A stretch of DNA of 64,000 bases from Chamaecrista fasciculata (GCA_003254925.1 QANZ01015094.1:19934-83933); one strand, 5' to 3'. Shown: positions 24,601-35,325, numbered from the stretch's first letter. Notes: generated by a model from the letters alone, not told the origin. Translations and numbers: made by a program.

Positions 24601-27600
24601 CCTAGAAGGCATTTCAAACTTTGTTCGCAATGATAGATGGGCCTATAGCAGTACAGGATTATTTATGTATAGAGATGCCGAAGATTTTCTAGCAACAAAT
24701 ACATTTTCTTTGAAAATTAATGGCTCTGCATACTACCAAACGGCACGCCTTAGTCCTATGTCACTTAAATACTATGGCCTTTGTATGCTGAAAGGTAATT
24801 ATAAAGTAAAGCTCCATTTTGCTGAGATAATGTTTTCTGATGACCAGACGTTTAGCAGCCTTGGTAGGCGCATATTCGATGTTTCAATTCAAGTGAGTAA
24901 TGAAGATTTTTTTATATATATATGTAGGTTAAAGTGAAAATTTGGTTCCATATCTTTTGCTAAGTTCCCAATTTGGTCTTGTATATTTTTTTGTTGCAGT
25001 TTTGGTCTCATATCTTTGCAAAAGGTTGCAATTTGGTCCCATATCATTTTTGGTTGCATATCTTTTGGTCAGGTTTCAGAATTGGTCCCATATCTTTGCA
25101 AATGGATCAATTGTTAGTTGATCCTTTTGCAAAGATATGTGATCACTTCTGCACTTGACCCAAAGATATAGGACCAATTATGCAATTGACCCAAAGATAT
25201 GGGACCAAATCTGCAACAAAACAGATATAGGACCAAATTGGGACCTGATCTAAAGATATGGGGTGGCCAAAAGTGAAACAAAAAAAGATATAAGACCACA
25301 TTGAGAACTGAAAAAAAGATACGAGACCAAATTTGGACTTTGGCCTACTTTTTTTTTATCACTTGCTATATTTGATTTTGGTAGAATATAAAAGTTTAAA
25401 GGTTGGAAATTTTCATTCTTCAACTTCACAGGGCTATAGACACTTGAAAGATTTTAACATTGTGGAAGCAGCTGGTGGAGTTGGTAAGCCAGTCACTAAG
25501 GAATTTGATGTTGATGTTAATGATAGCACCTTAGAGATCCATTTATACTGGGCTGGGAAAGGAACTGATAGCATTCCCCACAGAAGTGTATATGGACCTC
25601 TTATATCTGCTATCACAGTGACCCCCAGTAAGAACTTTTCATATTATGATCTGCTTATTTTTCTTTTAACTTCCTTGATAATTGAATGTAATGTAATATA
25701 AGTATTTTCTCATTGTTTTAGACTTTAAAGTTCCTTCAAAAGTGCTGTCTGTTGGATCTGTTTTCGGAATTGTGGCTGCGTCATGTGTTCTCCTCATATT
25801 GATATTGATTGTTCTTCGAAAGAAGGGTTTCCTTGGTGGGAAAGATTTGAAAGACAAAGGTAAGATTGATATCCAAAATAAAACTAGTTTATGCTCTTAC
25901 AACAAAATTGCATAATTATATACATATATAATTTTTTTTCCAATTGTAGTAACAAGATATACAAATAGAAATGAGTAAAGGAAGAAAATGTTGGCGTTAA
26001 TTGATCCATATAGCCGACTCCACCTAGTAAAAAAAAAGGCTTTGATTGTTGTTGTTGTTGTTGTTGTTGTTGTTATTGTTGTATGTGCTTCTGAATGATT
26101 AAATGGTGATAATTTAGCTCAAAGAAAATGAAGCTCTAGGTTTCTCCTTTTAGCCCCCAACCTCCCTCCAAAACAAAGTTTTCTTTATTTGATATATTAT
26201 TTTATTCTATCTCTCTCAAGCTTCCTTAATTTCTCTTTCCTTACTTTTTTTATTTGTATTCCTTGCTTGTTGCAGAACTTCTAGATCTGAAAACAGGTTA
26301 TTTTTCTCTAAGACAAATTAAAGCTGCCACTGATAACTTTGACCCAGCAAATAAGATTGGCGAGGGAGGCTTTGGGCCAGTATACAAGGTAATTCAAAAG
26401 AAATCATAATTATTTAATAGCTTAATAAAATGAGTATTTTCTACAAAATTAAAAGTTCTTTTAGGGGTATTTTTGCCACTTTTTAAAATCGGTGGGAGAA
26501 GGGTGATTGTTATTTATGCATTTTAGCCTTATCTATATCCATTGATTTACTGTGCTTAATTACAGGGTGTAATGTTAGATGGTACTACTGTTGCTATTAA
26601 GCAACTATCTTCTAAGTCAAGGCAAGGGAACCGTGAATTTGTTAATGAAATAGGAATGATATCTGCTTTGCAACATCCAAATCTTGTGAAGCTTCATGGT
26701 TGTTGCATTGAAGGAAACCAGTTGTTGCTAATATATGAATACATGGAGAACAATTGTCTAGCTCGAGCACTTTTTGGTAAATTAATGCTTCATGTTTGGT
26801 TGGATACAGAAATGGATCTTCTACCTTTCTCTTCTTTACATTTCTTGTGGATTTGGAGAGAGAAAGGAAGAGAAAAGAAGAGAGAGAAAAAGAAAGTGTG
26901 GATTTTACATATTTACTATTTCTTGGGACCCACATTTTCTCTCTCTCTCTCTTCCTCTTCTTTTTCTCTTTCAAACTTCACAAGAAATGCATGAGGAGAG
27001 AAATGCAGAGGATTCAATCTCGCTGGATACTATGTATGTAAAAATTCCTCCTTTCCAAATTGTTATGTAATTTAAAGCCATTTCCCTTTCCTCTGGTTTT
27101 CTTAATTTTCAGGTCGTCAAGAACAAAGGCTACGTTTGGACTGGCCTGTAAGATCAAAGATTTGTTTGGGAATAGCAAGGGGATTAGCTTATCTTCATGA
27201 GGAATCAAGGTTGAAAATAGTACACAGGGACATTAAAGCAACAAATGTGTTACTTGACAAGGATCTTAATGCCAAAATCTCAGACTTTGGTCTTGCAAAG
27301 CTTGATGAAGAAGAGAATACTCATATCAGCACAAGAATAGCTGGAACAATGTTAGTATTATGCCTCATGATCAATTTGAAGTTTAAGTCCTCTGCTTGAT
27401 TGATCATCATCATGAGATAGCATAGCATCAACATCCAATATTAGCGTATGAATTGTCTGATGTTTATATGGCCAAACTTGGCCAAACTCATTTAGAAATA
27501 CTGGAAACATTAGGGTCAGTTTTGTTGACCTGTTTCCTTTTTCTATTTTCACTGAAAATAGGAAATATGATTGAAATGTGTTTTGTACAATTTTTTTGAA

Positions 27601-30100
27601 AATATTTTCTGGAAATATTTCCTGAAACTGGCTGAAAATAAGAAATGTCAAAAAGGCGTTTCCAGTATTTCCAAAAATAAATTTTTGATATTTTACAACT
27701 TTACATAAAAGTAAACTATTTAATCATTTTAATATAATTATTTAGTAATTTAAATATGAATAAAAACGATTTTTTGACTTTATAAAACATGTTTCTTAAA
27801 TATTGAAAATTTAAGAATGAAAATAGAAAATGAAAATAGGAAACGTTTTCTTAAACCAAACAAACCCTTAATGTGTCGTGCATGTTTGTTATAAAGTAAC
27901 TAACTGATGTGGATTATGTATTTTTTTTTAGTGGCTACATGGCTCCAGAATATGCAATGCGGGGTTATTTAACTGATAAAGCAGATGTTTATAGCTTTGG
28001 AGTTGTTACTTTGGAGATTGTTAGTGGAAAAAACAACACAACCTACAGGCCAAAGGAAGAGTTTGTTTATCTTCTTGATTGGGTAAGCTACACTTTACTA
28101 TGACTCTTGGTGATTTTGAGTGCTTTCTTATGCTTATACTTCACTTCCCTTCATGTCTTCAAAAATTTAATTGTACCAAATGGTGAAAGAAACTACCAAT
28201 GGTAGCTTACTCTAGGGGGTTCGGATAGTTTCTACTCTAGTTTGTCACTTTTTGGTTAAAATTTAAAACGAAAAACTTATATGATCTTCCTAATTATTTT
28301 TGACAGAAAATTCCTCTAATCATAAGTTATATTTATATTTTTCTATCTTTTATGATTAGTATTACACTAGGAAGCATGGACACTTCATTTTGAGGGCGTG
28401 TCGCCGTGTCAGACACGTGTCAGTGTCCGACACCTGTACGACACCGACACGACACATATTCACAAATTTTAGAATATAAATCAAATTTTTATAACTTTAA
28501 CATGACAGACAAAATAAAATAATAGTAGATATGACATATATTATGAATAAAAATTGTAATTTTAAATTTTTCATTAAAAATTATGAATATTTAATTATTT
28601 TTATATATAAATATATGTCGTGTCGTGTCATGTAATTTTGAAAGTTTGGCGTGTCGCTGTGTCCGTGTCCGTGTCCGTGTCCGTGTCCGTGTCCGTGTCC
28701 GTGTCCGTGTCCGTGTCGTGTCCCGTGTCCGTGTTAGTGTCCATGCTTCATAGGTATTACAAGAAGTTCTTTTATATTCTCTCTTCTATAATTTGGTCAT
28801 GTAATAAAATTTTAACACATGCATTATTTTTAGAGTAATTAATGATTTGGTCCTTGAAAGATAAAAAAATATGAATTTAATCTCTGAAAGATACAATTAC
28901 AATCAATTTGATCATTTTATTAAGGATACCAATATATAGTTTTAATTTTTTTCAAACTACAATAAACAATTAAGATTAAAAAAATTATATTTATTGTTAA
29001 ATTTAAATTAACACTTTAGCAAAAACACCAAATTACTTATAATTTCATCTTTCATGGGCTAAATCATTTAATTATATCTTTCAAAGACTAGTTTAATACA
29101 CTAATCATCTTTCAACGCCCAAGTTATTAATTTACTCGTATTTTTACTAGTGAACTTTATTGTAAAGATATAACAAACTTTACATAAGTCCAATCCAATT
29201 AAAAATAATTTGGTCTTTAAAAAATTACTATGTTGACAACTCAATTCCCGAAAGATCGAAGACAAAAGTACTTTTGGTATCCTAAAGTATGGGGTCTGTT
29301 TCAGTTGTACTCCCAAAGTTTTTTTGGGGTCAATTGTACCCCCAATGTTTCACATTAGAATCAATTGTACCCTCAAATTGGGGGTACAATTGACACAAAA
29401 AGAAAATATCGGGGATACAATTGACATAAAAAAGAAATAACTGGGGGTATACAATTGACATAAAAGATCAAACTGCTATTCTTTTTAGTCATTGCAAGAT
29501 TAAAACAGTATACTACTTAGTCCATGAAAAAGATTAACAAGTATAACATTTTGATCTTTGAAAGACTAAACTGTGTATTTCAATCTTTCAGAGTCTGAGT
29601 TGTCAGTTCGGTGATCTTTTAGGGACCAAATTATTAGTTTACTCAATTTTAAACTAATGTATCTATGCATGCTTTTGAAGGCCTACGTTCTCCATGAGCA
29701 AGGAAACCTTATGGAGCTAGTGGATCCAAACCTTGGCTCAAGCTACTCTCAAGAAGAGGCCATGAGAATGCTGAACTTAGCAATCTTGTGCACCAACTCA
29801 TCTCCCACTCTTAGGCCACCCATGTCCTCTGTGGTGAGCATGCTTGAAGGAAAAATCCCAATCCAAGCACCAATAATCAAGCTCAAAGAGACAAGTTTAG
29901 AGCCTAATGCAAGGTTCAAATCCTTTGAGACACTATCATATGATAGTCAAACATTGGTATCTTCATCTAAATTCTCTGAAGAAAGTATGGAGCAAACAGA
30001 GAAGTCAATAATGTCAATGGATGGGCCATGGACTGCTGACTCAACCATGTTTTATTCGAGTAATGATGGTTCTTCATCCAGTAGGCTTCTTCGAGATTAG
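14019..30100 (+). CDS. LRR-malectin receptor-like kinase (copy 2, complete, 24 exons, 1,018 aa)
   Basis: Exons: 14019-14127, 18717-18900, 20587-20658, 20768-20836, 20974-21045, 21540-21611, 21873-21944, 22042-22113, 22216-22287, 22365-22439, 22525-22596, 23179-23250, 23394-23459, 23706-23765, 23850-23888, 24364-24410, 24528-24892, 25432-25627, 25722-25859, 26276-26388, 26566-26776, 27113-27350, 27932-28082, 29681-30100. All introns are GT-AG and the total of 3,057 bp is divisible by three. Signal peptide at residues 1-29. LRRs at about 98-393, encoded by 66-75-bp one-repeat exons. Malectin domain about 409-595. Membrane segment about 606-625. Kinase from about 658: [11 protein letters not shown], Lys691, HRD 787-789 (RD type), DFG 807-809, APE 833-835. 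Ser-rich C-terminal tail. By family knowledge (VIII-2, e.g. the Arabidopsis At1g53430 group) it is a plasma-membrane receptor whose ligand is usually unknown. The start is the only ATG before a signal-like hydrophobic run. The first intron is 4.6 kb, and several introns are swollen by foldback elements. Confidence 0.93.
15764..17035. repeat. Foldback repeat in intron 1 of copy 2
   Basis: Starts AGCCGAAGTACAGTTTTGG and ends with the inverted form GACCAAAATAAGATTTTGGCT. The interior has several tandem-like versions of a 'gagatatatgatcaacttt' phrase. No frame longer than about 70 codons has coding character. Confidence 0.5.
17098..18183. mobile_element. TIR element of about 1.1 kb in intron 1 of copy 2
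   Basis: Left end 'gggtaaatgacaaggaaggg' with 'tcctgtggttt' pairs with the right end '...aaccacaacgaccttccttg' then 'taatttacc'. The arms are about 110 bp and imperfect. The ends resemble those of the 33,318-35,325 element ('ggtaaattacaaaaaagggt', 'cctgtggtttgg'), suggesting one superfamily. No clear target duplication and no transposase. Confidence 0.6.
18619..18685. repeat. (AAT)n microsatellite, about 22 units
   Basis: Uninterrupted ATA/AAT trinucleotide array in intron 1 of the complete kinase gene, ending 32 bp before exon 2. Confidence 0.95.
18921..19103. mobile_element. MITE with 9-bp TSD in intron 2 of copy 2
   Basis: Flanked by a perfect 9-bp repeat GTTCTCTAC (18,912-18,920 and 19,104-19,112). 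The outer parts are inverted: GATCCTTTAAAGTTCCTTTC at the left against GGAACTCTAGAGGATCC at the right. The purine-rich middle is GAGAAAGGAAGAG. A related element is at 26,808-27,021. The TSD length points to a Mutator-type MITE. Confidence 0.75.
20157..20503. mobile_element. Foldback MITE (GGTCAAAGT family) in intron 2 of copy 2
   Basis: Left end GGTCAAAGTGCAATTTTGG; right end CCAAAAGTAGACATTAACC. Flanks ATTATAAAT and ATTCTAAAA agree at 7 of 9 positions, a decayed 9-bp TSD. Confidence 0.6.
21089..21470. mobile_element. Foldback MITE with CCCCAAAGTATGG repeats in intron 5 of copy 2
   Basis: Left 'ggcaaaagtactcttggtacc'-like end pairs with right 'ggtaccaatagtacttttgc'. The inside alternates 'caattgtaccccc' and its complement. 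A shorter relative is in the last intron of the same gene (29,262-29,470). Confidence 0.65.
22735..23106. mobile_element. Foldback MITE (GGTCAAAGT family) in intron 11 of copy 2
   Basis: GGTCAAAGTGCAAATTTGG at the left and GCACTTGGCC at the right. Near-perfect palindrome about the centre (22,910), where 'caaaaggatcaa' meets 'ttgatccttttacaaag'. Flanks TAAATGTTT and TAAACATTT agree at 7 of 9. The element was spliced around: exons 11 and 12 are intact. Confidence 0.75.
23921..24289. mobile_element. Foldback MITE (GGTCAAAGT family) with perfect 9-bp TSD in intron 15
   Basis: GGTCAAAGTGCAAATTTGG start and inverted CACTTTAACC end. Perfect TSD TAATATTAA (23,912-23,920 and 24,290-24,298). Same centre palindrome as the element at 22,735. 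The TSD makes a Mutator-type origin likely for the whole family. Confidence 0.87.
24927..25345. mobile_element. Foldback MITE (GGTCAAAGT family) in intron 17 of copy 2
   Basis: GGTTAAAGTGAAAATTTGG start and inverted GGACTTTGGCC end, with the central palindrome around 25,110. It lies between the two malectin exons. No TSD is recognisable. Confidence 0.7.
26808..27021. mobile_element. MITE related to 18,921-19,103, in intron 21 of copy 2
   Basis: Flanks GTTGGATAC and GCTGGATAC (8 of 9 identical). Left 'ATGGATCTTCTACCTTTCTC' answers right 'GAGAAATGCAGAGGATTC'. The GA/CT-rich middle produces spurious open frames on both strands. Confidence 0.7.
27513..27867. mobile_element. Harbinger/Tourist-like MITE in intron 22 of copy 2
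   Basis: Begins GGGTCAGTTTTGTT and ends AACCAAACAAACCC, flanked by TTA on both sides (3-bp TSD typical of PIF/Harbinger). The matching intron of copy 3 lacks it: 'aaacatta' there runs straight into 'ttgtgtcatgca'. Confidence 0.7.
28367..28753. mobile_element. hAT-type MITE, 387 bp, in last intron of copy 2
   Basis: CTAGGAAGCATGGACAC at the left, GTGTCCATGCTTCATAG at the right. Perfect 8-bp TSD GTATTACA (28,359-28,366 and 28,754-28,761). The same intron of copy 3 (about 44,082-44,100) shows the empty site. A GTGTCC array (28,655-28,735) lies near the right end. Confidence 0.9.
28655..28735. repeat. (GTGTCC)n hexamer array
   Basis: About eleven GTGTCC units inside the hAT MITE. The open frame across it (SVSVSV...) is an artefact of the array. 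Confidence 0.95.
29210..29645. repeat. Foldback element with inner insertion, last intron of copy 2
   Basis: Counterpart of 2,868-3,126 and 44,564-44,835. In this copy a 'cccaaagtatgggg' foldback piece (29,262-29,470, relative of 21,089-21,470) interrupts it. The right end 'ggaccaaattattagtttactc' lies about 35 bp before the last exon. Confidence 0.6.
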
Positions 30101-30924
30101 TATTATGTATGTATGGTTTGGTTCATTAGTTAGGGAGCAAAACTAGTATTCAATTTTCAATTTATGTGTAATTTTCCAAGTCATGTATATACCTTGTTCC
30201 AAAGTGTAAGAAAGAAGGATTTTTCAATCAGGTTTTCTCTCAATAGTTGTGAATTTGGATTTTAGATGACATATATTGACATTGTTAAACATTGCATATA
30301 TATGTAATCTATTTGAAAGGATTAGACTTCATTCGTATTGGCTCTTTATATTTTAAACGGCATGTTTTTGTATGTTTGGAAGCAGTGGTTTTTGGAATTG
30401 GATCTACATGAAGAAGAAGAAGAAGAAGAATCAAGGAAGAATCAAGGCCCTTGAAAACCCACTCACACTCTCTTATCATTGTCGTAGCCGTATTGATATA
30501 TTATTTGTGAATCACTTGCCACTGCTTCATTAAAAGAACTAAAGTTTTCATCTCCCTCAAGCAAAAAATGTCACAAATGGGACTAAGGAAGGGTCATTGC
30601 CTTTGATGATGAGTAAATTAGAAGAAGGCCAAGTGTAAGTGTGTATGTTACAATTATAATAAACCTTCAAAAGTGGATGAATTCTCAAAGTTAGTGCATG
30701 ATCAGTTGATCACCTTCAGTAAGCTAGGCGTAAATGGATTAGGGCCTCTTGATGAGAAATTAAAGAAGCTGTGTATGGAGCAAATGAGTCCTTTTCTTCA
30801 TTAGTCCTTGGTATAGAATTGTTGTGGGATTACTGATATATGTATATGATATGAGAAGAGCAACACATGCAAGTACACAACAGTTTGAGTCTTTGAGATT
30901 GATGATTTTATATTTTTGCATTTC
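30101..30924 (+). other. 3' flank of kinase copy 2
   Basis: Closely similar to 45,276-45,860 downstream of the pseudogene (e.g. 'ggttcattagttag', 'gatgagtaaattagaagaagg'), with an extra stretch at about 30,370-30,590. Contains an (AAG)n tract at 30,411-30,429. No open frame with coding character. Confidence 0.6.
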
Positions 30925-32075
30925 TGGTTGAAGAATACGAAGTTTACCTTAGTCCTGGAACAATGGCACAAAACTTTAAACTGGAAAAATGAATCAATAT
31001 AATACTAGCTATTGATGAATGATACAAGTGGGTCTTATATAGAGGACAAATTTACAAGATGGAAACAATCACTCAGATTCTCAGAGACTAACAAATTTAA
31101 CCACTATAACTGTCATAATAAACATACATATATATATATTAATTTAATCCTTGTTTTGATTAATTAAACATGATTACACAATGTTAATTAATAATTTTCT
31201 TGTTTTGAGGTCTCCGCCAGATGTTGGAAGGAGACTAATGGAATGATGAAGGCTGACGAAGGGCTGGAAATAGTATTCATTTCTCATCAGCACTTCTAGA
31301 TGACCTGGATGATCTGTTATTGAAGGTGAAATATAAGCATAAGTATTATTGCTTAAACACGTTGGATCAAAAAAAAAAAAAAGCTTAAACACGAAAGCAT
31401 TTAAAAATAACAAGAAATTGTCTAACTATGAGGATATGCTAAAGCCAAAATAAATAAGGGCATGTTTGGGAGCAATTGCAGCTCAAGCCAATTTTATCCA
31501 AGTGATTTGGATGAGATGATGTTGTAATGAGATGAGATGAGATGATTTATTGGTGTTTGGGTGATTTTAGAGAAAATAATGTTAAATACGGTGTGAAATT
31601 ATATAAAAGGGTATGTAATGATTGTGGTTAGGTGAAATAGATTGTTGGATTTATTTATTTTGTATAGGGGTATAAATGGTAAGAAATAATGAAATGAGAT
31701 TGAGATATTAAAATGAGATGAGATGAGATAATAGGTGTTTGGTGGTGGGTTAGATGAGATGATGTTGAGATTAGATGCTCTTGGAAAGCGTGAGGATGAG
31801 ATATTTTTGGATGAAAGTTTTTGGGTCAATCCATTTGGATGAGATGATGGGCCAAAGTGAAAATAACATGAAAATTATTTTAAGATTACAATTTGGTCCA
31901 TAAATTTGTACTGGTCCAATTAATCAATCCCTAACATGTGTAAATGATAAGTCGGGGCCTGTAAAAAATCTCGGTCACCAATAATGGAGTCTATTTATGA
32001 AATTCAATGACAAAAATATAAGAAAGAATAGTTTGAGGACCAGAATGAAAATTACAAAACAACACTAAAATGTTT

Positions 32076-32412
32076 GGTCAAAGGTTCATTTTGGTCCTAA
32101 ATGTATGTCCTAATATTCATTTTGGTCCATTATATTTCAAAAAGTTCGAATTGGTCCTAAATGTTGGCAAAATTATTCATTTTGGTCATAAATATTGGTA
32201 AAATGTCTCAATTAGAATATATGGAGGTACTCTTCGGGGACAATATGTAGCTCTAAACTCACCATGTTTGAACTTGAAACAAGCCATATTCAATACTTGG
32301 GACCAAAATGAAATATTTTGCAAACATTTAGGAGCAATTTAAATATTTTGAAACATAATGGACCAAAATGAACATTAGGGCATACATTTAGGACCAAATT
32401 GACCTTTTAACC
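32076..32412. mobile_element. Foldback MITE, GGTCAAAGG ends
   Basis: GGTCAAAGGTTCATTTTGG at the left; inverted CCAAATTGACCTTTTAACC at the right. Contains 'gagctacatattg'-like and 'cttgaaac' phrases seen in the window's other repeats. Confidence 0.6.
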
Positions 32413-32539
32413 CTATATTTTGAGAAACTAATTGCATAGTTTGAGAAAAAAACTAAAAAAATAATTTTAAGAGCTAACGAAACTGAGTTCATAGTTTGAT
32501 AACTAAAATACCTATTGATAAACTGGAAAATGACTGGCA

Positions 32540-33125
32540 CTTACCTAGTTCACCGGAGAGGGCTGCGAGAGCCAAGACTTGAGCAAAGACCTGCAAAAGC
32601 TTCACAGGGGGGCCCTGCAAAGTGTACTCCGACGCTCAAGTTAGTAAGAGAGTGATAAGAGAGTAGGAGAATTTTAGAGTGTAAGAAGTAGCTAACCTTG
32701 AACTGGTGAAATGGGCTCTATTTATAGAGCAGGGAGGAGAGAGGTGGTCAGCGCGCGGGGCGGACCACGTAGTTGGACACGATCTCCACCAGCGAAGATG
32801 GTGGAGGCCGAGATTTGCGGAGCAAGGCAATCGTGGGTGATTGCGCGTTGTGTTTCTAGGCGGGCGCCTAGAGACTGGAGATCGTGGGTGAGATGGTTCG
32901 CAGCCCACGATCTCCCGTAGCGTGGATTGCGGAGCAGGGTGATCGTGAGTGGCCACGTGCCATTTTGGGGGACGGGCGCCAAGACCCAGGATGGATCATG
33001 ACCGCCCCTAAGTGTGTTTAGGGCGCTCGATTGACTCGAGGGCGTCTCGCAAGGTGCGGAGAGGAGAAGAGGCCCGGTGCGAGGGCCGTTTAGGCGTACG
33101 CCCAAATAGTGATGTATCACCTATA
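32540..33125 (-). mobile_element. GC-rich LTR-like fragment
   Basis: A clear base-composition island. Read on the - strand it has a TATA-like CTATAAATAG (about 32,712-32,722). A leader rich in CTCTTA follows, then 'TTGAGCGTCGGAGTACACTT' and 'TTTGCAGGTC'. That arrangement resembles the TATA, R and U5 region of plant LTR retrotransposons. No matching second LTR or coding region is present. Open frames on both strands across it look compositional. Confidence 0.45.
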
Positions 33126-33317
33126 AGTGAAGATAGTTAATTTTTTTTATTTTTTTTAAAAACTGCATTAAAGATAATGGAAGAAAATTGTAACTTAAAA
33201 ATTATTTTAGGAGTTCAATTGTATATTTTACTCAAAACAAATAGAGGAATATTGCAACTAAAAAAATAATAATATTGCAAATTTTTTGTTTAATTAAATT
33301 AATATAAATTAGGTAAA

Positions 33318-35325
33318 TTACAAAAAAGGGTCCTGTGGTTTGGCCCTGTTTCAGATAGGGTACATGTGGTTTGAAATGTTTCAAATTGGGGCCTGAGGTT
33401 AACTCCGTTTGCAAAATGGGGTCTAGGTGGTTTTGGCTGTGAAAATTGACTGTGTACGTGATTATCACGTGCACCCAAACCCTAATTTGCGTTCGTTTTT
33501 GGATTAATTGACTTTTTTTGGATACTAAGAAGTTTTTGGATGTCAATGAATGTTGCAGTATTGATACAATTCGAAATCTGGGGTTAATTTGTCCAATTTG
33601 AAGAAAATTTCAAAAACCGCCGTTTTCATGTTCATGCGAAATTTGATGTTTTAAGCCAACGATTCAACAAACCGATTTCACAGACTTGTTAGTCGGTTGA
33701 TTCCGGTCATTTTCCGTGAAGAAATCGTTGCCTGAAACTGAGTATTTTGTCAGGTTCGAAATTGGGCCGAACCGGGTCGCATAGAAATGGCGAGACAATC
33801 TTTCGCTAAAATTGCTTTTTTGGTCCTCCCAGTTTTGTGATATTTGCGTTTTGGTCCCAGCATTTGATCTTTTGTCTCTTTGGTCAGTTTTTCGTTTTGG
33901 TCCAGTAATTTAATCCTTTTAGTCTATGTTCCTTTTGGAGCATTATACGTTTTGGTCTCCAAACTTTATTCAGTTTTTCGTTTTGGTCCCAGAAACCATT
34001 TTAAAAAAAAAAATCTGAAACACTACTTTTGTAGCAGCTGAGTTTCGAACCTGGGACATAGCGGAGGAATAAAGACTGTGGCCAGTTGTGCTAGACTAAT
34101 TTCTTAACAAATGTTTGTTACTTAATTTTATTTAATGGATGTTAAGTTAATTGCAAATTAATTTTTTAATTAATTGCAAGTTTTGGCTAGTGATTATTTT
34201 GATCTTTCTTTTTCTGGACACCGGTCTCAAATTTTTTGTATCCCTTTCTTTGAAAATTTGTTTTCAAATTTGTTGAGGATCAAAATATCATTTTATCTAA
34301 TTTCCATAAAATTTAATTCTGAGTTTGGGGCTTATATTTTTTGAAATTTTGAGTTGAAAATTTTTTTGTACAAGTTGAAGCCTTAGTCAAGTGGGAGTCT
34401 GAGATAAGTCTGTATAGACTTATGTTTTGTGACATTTCAATGTCAATTCGTACTCTATCTTATTCAGATATCGAAAATATTTTTTCCTTTATGTCATTTG
34501 TTTCCCTATCGGACTCAGTGACTTGTTTGAGTACATCACTTGTTTCCCTATCGGATTCAGTGATTTGTATAGTTTCATCACTTGTTCGAAACCCAGCTAC
34601 TACAAAAGTAGTGTTTTGGATTTTTTTTTTAAATGGTTTCTGGGACCAAAACGAAAAACTGAACAAAGTTTGGAGACCAAAACGTATAATGCTCCAAAAG
34701 GAACATAGACTAAAAGGATTAAATTACTGGACCAAAACGAAAAACTGACCAAAGAGACTAAAAAGATTAAATGCTGGTACCAAAACGCAAATATCACAAA
34801 ACTGGAAGGACCAAAAAAGCAATTTTAGCGAAAGATCGTCTTCAACCTCTCGCCATTTCTTTGCGACCCGATTCGGCCCAATTTCGGACCCGACAAAATA
34901 CTCAGTTCCAGGCAACGATTACTTCACGGAAAATGACCGGAATCAACCGACTAACAAGTCTGTGAAATCGGTTTGTTGAATCGTTGGCTTAAAACATCAA
35001 ATTTCGCATGAACATGAAAACGGCGGTTTTTGAAATTTTCTTCAAATTGGACAAATTAACCCCAGATTTCGAATTGTATCAATACTACAACATTCATTGA
35101 CATCCAGAAACTTCTTAGTATCCAAAAAAAGTCAATTAATCCAAAAACGAAGGCAAATTAGGGTTTGGGTGCACGTGATAATCGCGTGCACCGTCAATTT
35201 TGACGGCCAAAACCACCTAGACCCCATTTTGCAAACGGAGTTAACCTCAGGCCCTAATTTGAAACTTTTCAAACCACATGTACCCTATCTGAAACAGGGC
35301 CAAACCACAGAACCCTTTTTTGTAA
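33318..35325. mobile_element. 2.0-kb element with inverted repeats of about 735 bp
   Basis: Left arm 33,318-34,050 and right arm 34,587-35,325 are nearly complementary over their length (TTACAAAAAAGGGT ... ACCCTTTTTTGTAA). The loop of about 540 bp contains two direct copies of 'cacttgtttccctatcgga(c/t)tcagtga'. No transposase. The ends resemble the 17,098 element. No convincing TSD. Confidence 0.85.

Noticed and set aside
26572..26994. 140-codon frame starting in the kinase P-loop region
   Set aside because: It is exon 21 read past its donor (26,777) into a MITE; the spliced frame is correct.
28620..28838. Open frame with repeated Ser-Val
   Set aside because: Translation of the GTGTCC array in a hAT MITE within an intron.
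31599..31829. 76-codon - strand frame
   Set aside because: Falls in the ATGAGATGAG-rich subterminal repeat; composition reflects the repeat.
32636..33120. Overlapping frames of up to 132 codons on both strands
   Set aside because: Explained by the high G+C of an LTR-like block, with no recognisable domain in any frame and in-phase stops close by.
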